Positions 40,061 through 44,760 of a DNA stretch of 44,760 nt are shown here, in pieces. Each line of letters opens with the position of its first letter. Within the stretch, counting starts at the first letter, position 1. The translations under genes and the position numbers were made by a program. Source of the stretch: Nitrospirota bacterium (GTDB taxonomy: Bacteria > Nitrospirota > Leptospirillia > Leptospirillales > Leptospirillaceae); the NCBI GenBank assembly GCA_021840555.1, contig JAKBXW010000004.1:1-44760 (forward strand), in the 5' to 3' direction. Below the pieces are notes generated by a model, which worked only from the letters and a program-made list of their open reading frames with translations, ran no database searches and was not told the DNA's origin.

Positions 40061-41490
40061 AGTTCTTGTGCGGCATAGAGACCGAATATGGTCTTCTGAT
40101 CAGGGACTGGGACGGGAAAGGTTCCTCGATGATCCGCCAGGAAGAACTTTTCCGGCGGGTGCGCGATTACCTTTTTTTTGAAAAAAAAGCCGGCCTGATC
40201 GATTTGCATCAGCGCGCTTACGACGAGCCTCCCGGCAACGGAGGATTCCTGAAAAACGGGGGCCGACTGTATATCGACATGGGACATGTGGAATACGCTT
40301 CTCCGGAATGCGGCACGATCCTTGATCTTGTCGCCATGGATCGGGCCGGTGATCTCCTGCTTGAACAATCCATAAGAGAGCTTGGTCTCTCTAAAAGCAT
40401 CTCCTTCATCAAAAACAACATCGATCATCAGACACTGGCCACCTTCGGATCCCATGAAAACTATTCGGTTCCTCGAAGCTTTCCATTCAATGAGCGGGGG
40501 CTTGATCCTCTCGTCGCCTTTCTCGTCACCCGGCAAATCTTTTCAGGAGCCGGACGCGTCGGAGCCTCGATCATCAACGACAGTCTGATCTCGCTGGACG
40601 ATTCCATCCCTGAGATTCCTTTCCAGATTTCCCAGAGGTCGGACTATGTGGTCAACAAGTTTTATCAATGGGTTCAGATGAATCGCTCCATTGTGAATAC
40701 GCGTGACGAACCGCTGGCCGATCCCTTGCAATTCCGCCGCATTCATCTCCTTCTCGGAGACTCGAACATGTCCCAGTATGCGCTGGCGCTCAAAGCCGGC
40801 ACGACAAGACTTGTCCTTGGCTTGATCGAGCGGGGGGAGGCCCCCTGGATTCCGATCGCCGATCCGGTTCAGGCCATCAGATCTCTTTCGCACGACCTCT
40901 CGATGAACTGGCCTGTGGAGGTCGGAGGAGAGGGCATCATGAGCGCCGTTGATGTTCAGGGAAAATTCTATGAGGCGGCTGAAAAGGCCTTTAGGGGAGA
41001 AAGCGATGATGCGGACTGGATTCTGGATGCCTGGAACGAGATCCTGACCGATCTTGATAAAAAGGACCCGGAGATCGTGGCAGACCGTGTCGATTGGGCC
41101 CAGAAATATGTGCTTCTCGATGCCTTCAGGAAAGAGGAGGGGCTGTCCTGGGAGGACCCATGGATGGAAAGCCTCGATCTCGCCTACCATGACCTCAACC
41201 CGGATACGGGACTTTTCTATCCCCTTGAAGAGGACGGAACCCACAGAAGACTGGTTTCTCCGTCGGCCATACGGGCCGCTTCGGAAATCGGTCCGGCAGG
41301 CACCAGGGCCCAAGGCCGGTCTGAAGCCGTTCACCGGATTCTTGAGGGGAAATCCGGAAAAAAGGTCTCCGATTACATCATCCAGTGGTTCGGTGTCCAG
41401 ATTGACGGAGGGGAGATCCTTTACATGCTGGATCCTTACAAAACCTACCGTCGTGAAGTCGCTTCCTATTTCTCCGAGGGGGGGCAGTGA
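40057..41490 (+). CDS. pafA: PafA, ligase that attaches the UBact/Pup tag
   Basis: PafA uses ATP to phosphorylate the terminal glutamate of the tag and joins it to a substrate lysine. I place the start at the TTG at 40057 (GGGGGA nine bases upstream), overlapping the prcA stop; it gives 477 residues beginning MKFLCGIETEYGLL, the usual PafA start. Motifs are GIETEYG (Glu8, Glu10), GGRLYIDMGHVEYASPEC with catalytic Asp74, FGSHENYSVPRSFPF, NTRDEPLADPLQFRRIHLLLGDSNMSQYALALKAGTTRLV and WMESLDLAYHDLNPDTGLFYPLEE. DMGHVEYA separates it from the Dop paralogue upstream. The C-terminal domain, with GKSGKKVSDYIIQWFGVQID, is the small domain that closes over the tag groove. Confidence 0.94.
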   Translation: MKFLCGIETEYGLLIRDWDGKGSSMIRQEELFRRVRDYLFFEKKAGLIDLHQRAYDEPPGNGGFLKNGGRLYIDMGHVEYASPECGTILDLVAMDRAGDLLLEQSIRELGLSKSISFIKNNIDHQTLATFGSHENYSVPRSFPFNERGLDPLVAFLVTRQIFSGAGRVGASIINDSLISLDDSIPEIPFQISQRSDYVVNKFYQWVQMNRSIVNTRDEPLADPLQFRRIHLLLGDSNMSQYALALKAGTTRLVLGLIERGEAPWIPIADPVQAIRSLSHDLSMNWPVEVGGEGIMSAVDVQGKFYEAAEKAFRGESDDADWILDAWNEILTDLDKKDPEIVADRVDWAQKYVLLDAFRKEEGLSWEDPWMESLDLAYHDLNPDTGLFYPLEEDGTHRRLVSPSAIRAASEIGPAGTRAQGRSEAVHRILEGKSGKKVSDYIIQWFGVQIDGGEILYMLDPYKTYRREVASYFSEGGQ

Positions 41491-41569
41491 GGGCGTTGTT
41501 CTTCTGTTACCCCCACCCATATTCGCATGTCCTCCTTGGGGAAGAGAAATTCACCAAGCAGGAAAATCT

Positions 41570-42649
41570 CTATCTGAGATTCTGTTGTTTCTGGTGAAAT
41601 GCGAGATAGGGATCCCACATCGCCCCAGTTGCGGTCATGGCAAAGTCGGCCCCCGAAGCTAAAAAGAGGTCATAGTCCTCGACTGTCATCAGACCGCCCA
41701 CGCCGATGACTGAAAGTGGGAGTCCCAAGGAGGCAATCCTGCCGGAAAGTCTGGCGACTACTTCCAGAGCGGCTTTTCGGATGCCGTTCCCGCAGACTCC
41801 GGAGCGTTCGCGACCGGGTCCCGGGAGCGCCGGGCGTCCCTCCGGATTGATCACCGTCGCCGAGAGAGTATTGATTGCCGCGATTGCATTGATGTGGGGT
41901 CCAATTTCGCGAAGTAGAACGTCCGCCTCGGTGTCACTTCCTATATAACCGACTTTGACGATCAGGGGAAAGTCCGGGCCAAGTTCCCGCCGCACGGTTC
42001 TAGCCACTTTGCCGGCACTTGCCGGATCCTGAAAAATCTGACCCTCGGTTCCTTTCACATTGGGGCAGGAAAAGTTGACCTCAACGGCCTGGGCCCCGGA
42101 TTCCTTGGCCATTTTTGCCGCCCGGGCAAAGTTTTCGGCAATGGATTCCCCCTCCCGTTCGGTTCCGACGACGCTGACGATCAGGACTTGTCCCGGCCCT
42201 ATTTTTTTTCTGGCGCGGGCAATGTCCTCCTGCCAGACGGTCGGATCCTGGCTCGGCATTCCAAAAGAATTTGTGATGGTGATGTCACGCATGGAGGAGG
42301 GCTCCATGCGGGGAGATCCGATGAGGGGGGTTGAGAGGGATTGCGGGGTAAGATCTCCAGACACCGAGACATAGAGGCAGTTTGGGGGCGGGTAAGAAGG
42401 GTGGGCGTGAGTTCTGACTGTCTTGTAGACCAGTAGATCGAACCCCATTGTCGCATAAAACCCGATCCAGTCAGAGTTGAGCAAGGGACCCGCCGGAATG
42501 CCGAGACGGCTGTTGGCCGGTATCCCGAGGAAGGAGACATTGGATGATGTCGGCATGGCGGTTGGAATGCGCCCGTGAAAGACCGGTCCGTCCCGATAGT
42601 TGTCTTCGTAGGATTTATCAATATTGTAAACCGGTTCAGGAATTTGCAA
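41570..42649 (-). CDS. Dihydroorotate dehydrogenase-like flavoprotein, class 1-like
   Basis: I choose the TTG at 42649, since AAAGGAG lies five to six bases before it; it overlaps thrB by 14 bases and gives 359 residues. An ATG 16 codons upstream has no such site. The FMN-barrel features are GIPAGPLLNSDWIGFYATMGFDLLVYKTVRT, DITITNSFGMPSQ, VEVNFSCPNVKG with Cys195 as candidate catalytic base (class 1 uses Cys, class 2 Ser), and LIVKVGYI. INAIAAINTLSATVINPEGRPALPGPGRERSGVCGNGIRKAALE and VIGVGGLMTVEDYDLFLASGADFAMTATGAMWDP complete the set. It could be the pyrimidine-pathway PyrD or a relative with another substrate; the protein is longer than L. lactis PyrDA (311) and no PyrK-type partner is adjacent. 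It is convergent with pafA across 79 bp with no clear terminator. Confidence 0.8.
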   Translation of the reverse strand: MQIPEPVYNIDKSYEDNYRDGPVFHGRIPTAMPTSSNVSFLGIPANSRLGIPAGPLLNSDWIGFYATMGFDLLVYKTVRTHAHPSYPPPNCLYVSVSGDLTPQSLSTPLIGSPRMEPSSMRDITITNSFGMPSQDPTVWQEDIARARKKIGPGQVLIVSVVGTEREGESIAENFARAAKMAKESGAQAVEVNFSCPNVKGTEGQIFQDPASAGKVARTVRRELGPDFPLIVKVGYIGSDTEADVLLREIGPHINAIAAINTLSATVINPEGRPALPGPGRERSGVCGNGIRKAALEVVARLSGRIASLGLPLSVIGVGGLMTVEDYDLFLASGADFAMTATGAMWDPYLAFHQKQQNLR

Positions 42650-43583
42650 CGCGTACTCCTTTGGGGTCGATGGTCGAAAGAATGATGGAGGCTTCAATGC
42701 CTAGGATTTTCAGTGTCTTCTGAAGCTGATTTTCGATGGCCTGAATCCGGCCAGGATGTGGAGTCAGTGCGACCATTGTGGAGCCTGCTCCCGAAATGGC
42801 AAACCCAGTCGCTCCTGAGGAAAGAGCTGTTTCTTTCAGGGAATCGAATCCCTTGATCAGATTTTTCCTGTAGGGTTCGATGAGGGGATCCGATACTCGC
42901 AAGCAAAAGAGTTCGGGGTCGTTTCTCATGATTCCCGCAAGAATCCCCGCTGTGTTGGCGAGAGCTCCCACGGCATCCTGCCTCGGGACCATGTCGGGAA
43001 GAATGCGGCGGGCCTCGGAGGTTTTGACTGTCGTGCGGGGAATCACGAAAAGCAGATGAACACCTTCAATGCAACCAACAGGCAGGGATGTTCGACTCGC
43101 TCCATGGCTGACGGTCACTCCTCCGAAAAGGCAGGCCGAGATGTTGTCAAGGAAAACCCCCCCGCTCACTTCGGATTCCGCTCTCAGGGCGGCGTCCAGA
43201 ATTTCAGCGTCCCTGAATATTTCTCCCGCCAGGAGGTGTGCCAGATACGCCCCGCCGACAGCCGAGGCGGCTGAAGATCCGAGGCCGGATCCGGGGACCC
43301 CTTTGGTGATGGTCATCCGGAAAGGAGTCTCTATTCCTGCCCTGTTGAGGAGTATTCGTGCCGAGATGCTGGCTGTATTCTGGTCCGGTATGGTCGGAAG
43401 GAGCGTCCAGGCTCCGGTAATTGAATCGATCCTGTCTTTGTCGAGCGAGGAGTCGAGTTGAGCCGAAATCAGGTCTCCCATCCCTGAAACAGCCATGCCG
43501 AGTGTATCAAATCCTGGTCCGATGTTTCCGACCGAAGCAGGCGCATAGACCGATAGAAGGCGTGAGACTCGGGGGTCGGCCAT
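42636..43583 (-). CDS. thrB: Homoserine kinase ThrB
   Basis: ThrB phosphorylates homoserine on the way to threonine. The 315 residues show the GHMP-kinase pattern: VYAPASVGNIGPGFDTLGMAV at the start, the ATP loop KGVPGSGLGSSAASAVGGAYLAHLL, and ATGFAISGAGSTMVALTP near the C-terminus. AGGAGAA eight bases before the ATG supports the start. It is co-transcribed with the dihydroorotate dehydrogenase-like gene by overlap. Length and the start motif favour ThrB over other GHMP kinases. Confidence 0.92.
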   Translation of the reverse strand: MADPRVSRLLSVYAPASVGNIGPGFDTLGMAVSGMGDLISAQLDSSLDKDRIDSITGAWTLLPTIPDQNTASISARILLNRAGIETPFRMTITKGVPGSGLGSSAASAVGGAYLAHLLAGEIFRDAEILDAALRAESEVSGGVFLDNISACLFGGVTVSHGASRTSLPVGCIEGVHLLFVIPRTTVKTSEARRILPDMVPRQDAVGALANTAGILAGIMRNDPELFCLRVSDPLIEPYRKNLIKGFDSLKETALSSGATGFAISGAGSTMVALTPHPGRIQAIENQLQKTLKILGIEASIILSTIDPKGVRVANS

Positions 43584-43671
43584 GCCGTAGGTTCTCCTGA
43601 AAATTTAGAGGGAATTAAAGTCGATTAACCTTTGTCAATTCTATCATAATGCGCATGAAAAATGAGATGGC

Positions 43672-44415
43672 TCAGTGGAGCAGGGAAAGGAGTCGTGGGA
43701 GAATCGTTCCAATAAAGAGGCCAGAAACACCGGCGATGCCTCCCAGCAAAAGCATTTCTCCCGCTCCCTTCAGCGGGGGTTCATTCGAAAGCCGGGACTT
43801 TATGCTTCCTGTCAGGAAAAGGGCCAGGCAGGAAAAAACAAGTGAATCTGTGAAGGCGGATCCGATTTGTCCAAGTAGGAAATAAGGGAGAAGGGGTGGA
43901 ATGGCTCCGATCAGAAAGGAGCCTCCAAGAAGGAGTCCCCCTTTAAGTGGGGATTCAAGATCTTCCTCATGGAGACCAAGTTCTTCCCTGATCATGAATC
44001 GGTGCCAGGCCTCCGGATTGGATGTGATTTTTTCGGTGACAAGATCCGACTGATCCGGAGCGAGGCCGAACGAAAGAAAAAGATTTCTGACTTCTTCGCG
44101 CTCTGTTTCGGGGATGTTGTCGATCTCCCATTTTTCCCGGGCGATTTCGCGTCTGAAAATGTCATTTTGGGTTCGGGATCCGAGATACCCTCCGATTGCC
44201 ATGGAAAGTCCGCCGGCGATGGCGGTCATCAAGGCAGCGTAAATGATTGAAAGACGAGGCAGTGAGGAGCCGGTCAGTCCGCCCAGGAAGCTGAGCAAGG
44301 TCACCATCCCGTCATTCATTCCAAGTATGACGTCGCGAAACTTCCTTTTGGCGGGAAGATGCCCGCCTTCTGAGGAGTCCCGTGAAAAAATGGTATTTTT
44401 TCCCATTGTTCCCAT
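43672..44415 (-). CDS. VIT1/CCC1-family iron/manganese transporter
   Basis: The 247-residue protein has five membrane helices in the family arrangement. KFRDVILGMNDGMVTLLSFLGGLTGSS is the first helix with the D-G metal site, then IYAALMTAIAGGLSMAIGGYLGSRTQNDIF. A cytoplasmic acidic metal-binding hairpin follows (REIAREKWEIDNIPETEREEVRNLFLSFG...EEDLE), then three C-terminal helices. Plant and yeast members move ferrous iron or manganese out of the cytosol. In a cell living on ferrous iron, export of excess iron is a sensible role, though not shown by sequence. Two starts are possible (44415 or three codons later); neither has a Shine-Dalgarno site. Confidence 0.88.
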   Translation of the reverse strand: MGTMGKNTIFSRDSSEGGHLPAKRKFRDVILGMNDGMVTLLSFLGGLTGSSLPRLSIIYAALMTAIAGGLSMAIGGYLGSRTQNDIFRREIAREKWEIDNIPETEREEVRNLFLSFGLAPDQSDLVTEKITSNPEAWHRFMIREELGLHEEDLESPLKGGLLLGGSFLIGAIPPLLPYFLLGQIGSAFTDSLVFSCLALFLTGSIKSRLSNEPPLKGAGEMLLLGGIAGVSGLFIGTILPRLLSLLH

Positions 44416-44569
44416 AGGACAATCATAGACAAGTCGGCCGTCAGTATTCCATATGGCAGGAACTCCTTTTTTAAAATGGGAGCATTTGTTTGAAGCCGGA
44501 AGCCTTTTCGAGATTCGAATTCACGGAGTAGGTTTTCGCCGCAAATCCTTGGAACAATCTCGCTTAGGT

Positions 44570-44668
44570 CTAGGGCAGCTTCACGCCGACCATGACTTTC
44601 GTCGGAGCCCGCGTACTGTTTTCTCGCAAATTAAGGCCAGGGGTTATGCGTAAAGAATTAGGGCTCTT
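44570..44668 (-). pseudogene. Possible remnant of an outer-membrane protein gene (C-terminal end only)
   Basis: The minus-strand frame ends SLRITPGLNLRENSTRAPTKVMVGVKLP and stop. The alternating pattern and 'TPGLNLR...KVMVGVKLP' recall the last two beta-strands of outer-membrane transporter or porin-like proteins. The upstream part of the same frame (MGPPCCHLAMSTRKNYTSPDAFFC) does not, and no start site is visible. It may be a decayed gene end or chance. Confidence 0.2.
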
Positions 44669-44706
44669 GACGAGAAAGTGTGGGCAAAAAAAAGCATCTG
44701 GTGAGG

Positions 44707-44760
44707 TATAATTTTTCCGTGTGCTCATCGCCAAATGACAACACGGAGGACCCACCAGAT
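44707..44760 (+). promoter_or_regulatory. -10 box and ribosome-binding site for a gene beginning at the right edge
   Basis: TATAAT at 44707-44712 is a perfect -10 hexamer; no good -35 lies 16-18 bases before it (a TTGACG is 34 bases away, too far). About 30 bases later comes GGAGG at 44746-44750, and the window ends ...CACCAGAT. A following G would create an ATG nine bases after the GGAGG. This suggests a plus-strand gene starting exactly at the edge. Confidence 0.4.

Larger units (their letters stand above)
44416..44760. other. 345-nt region at the right edge: leader sequence, possible gene remnant, start signals
   Basis: There is no complete gene. It holds the leader of the VIT1-type gene on the minus strand, a possible remnant of a coding sequence (44570-44668) and, at the far right, a TATAAT box and a GGAGG for a plus-strand gene that should start at or just past the edge; both are listed separately. 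Confidence 0.5.

Noticed and set aside
41555-41580. Small inverted repeat AATCTC-TATCT-GAGATT between pafA and the dihydroorotate dehydrogenase-like gene
   Set aside because: A six-pair, AT-rich stem that overlaps the last codons of the minus-strand gene and has no U-tract on the side where it would be needed.
44453-44653. Plus-strand frame containing IRIHGVGFRR, reminiscent of the acylphosphatase motif
   Set aside because: Only a few residues agree, the rest of the fold is absent, there is no ribosome-binding site, and the opposite strand of the same stretch reads more like coding sequence.
1-44760. CRISPR arrays, rRNA genes, insertion sequences with terminal repeats
   Set aside because: I looked for spaced short direct repeats, rRNA signatures and transposase motifs on both strands and saw none; the recombinase fragment at the left edge is the only mobile-element gene.

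Overview
The window looks like chromosome of an iron-oxidising Nitrospirota bacterium, most probably Leptospirillum. This is inferred from gene content, since no search could be run. The pointers are a complete ubiquitin-like (UBact/Pup-type) proteasome operon in an otherwise Gram-negative gene set, a RuBisCO-like protein, several periplasmic c-type cytochrome modules, a CobA-HemD fusion in a haem operon, and a VIT1-type iron/manganese transporter. Base composition is moderately GC-rich. Genes are tightly packed, with many ATGA, GTGA or TTGA stop/start overlaps and frequent GTG and TTG starts.

Region 1 (1-6.1 kb) is accessory. The left edge holds the N-terminus of a tyrosine recombinase. About 145 bp away lies what reads as the 3' half of a tRNA-Arg(CCT), from anticodon arm to CCA, with no 5' half, as expected for an attachment-site scar at the end of an integrated element. 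A minus-strand periplasmic cluster follows: a Tat-type DsrE-like protein, an orphan solute-binding protein, and a five-haem cytochrome that fuses a three-haem dehydrogenase-type cytochrome subunit to a TsdA-like thiosulfate dehydrogenase. A 41-residue membrane peptide has its own terminator and palindrome-rich leader.

Region 2 (6.1-10.1 kb) holds msrA/msrB, a Kch-like potassium channel, a small four-helix membrane protein translationally coupled to a Crp/Fnr regulator, and a small zinc-ribbon protein. Region 3 (10.1-26.5 kb) is a long minus-strand housekeeping run. It covers haem synthesis (ccsA/hemX, hemA, hemC, cobA-hemD, hemB), then ribF, tilS, hpt and ftsH, then folP, the c-di-AMP genes cdaA-cdaR with glmM, and a ComEC without nuclease domain.

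Region 4 (26.7-31.5 kb, plus strand) has an uncharacterised ATP-grasp-like protein, a lysine 2,3-aminomutase-like radical SAM enzyme, BluB, a long-form dCTP deaminase and tRNA-Asn. Region 5 (31.6-34.8 kb) has an MFS transporter facing a RuBisCO-like protein, which is divergent from a flavin oxidoreductase.

Region 6 (34.9-41.5 kb) is the proteasome operon arc-dop-ubact-prcB-prcA-pafA. ARC is the unfoldase ring, UBact the tag, PafA the ligase, Dop the tag-removing paralogue, and PrcA/PrcB the 20S core. UBact ends in Gly-Glu, so it should be ligatable without deamidation, and ARC lacks the C-terminal tail that docks actinobacterial Mpa on the core. Region 7 (41.6-44.8 kb) holds a dihydroorotate dehydrogenase-like flavoprotein overlapping thrB, the VIT1 transporter, and signals for a gene beginning just past the right edge.
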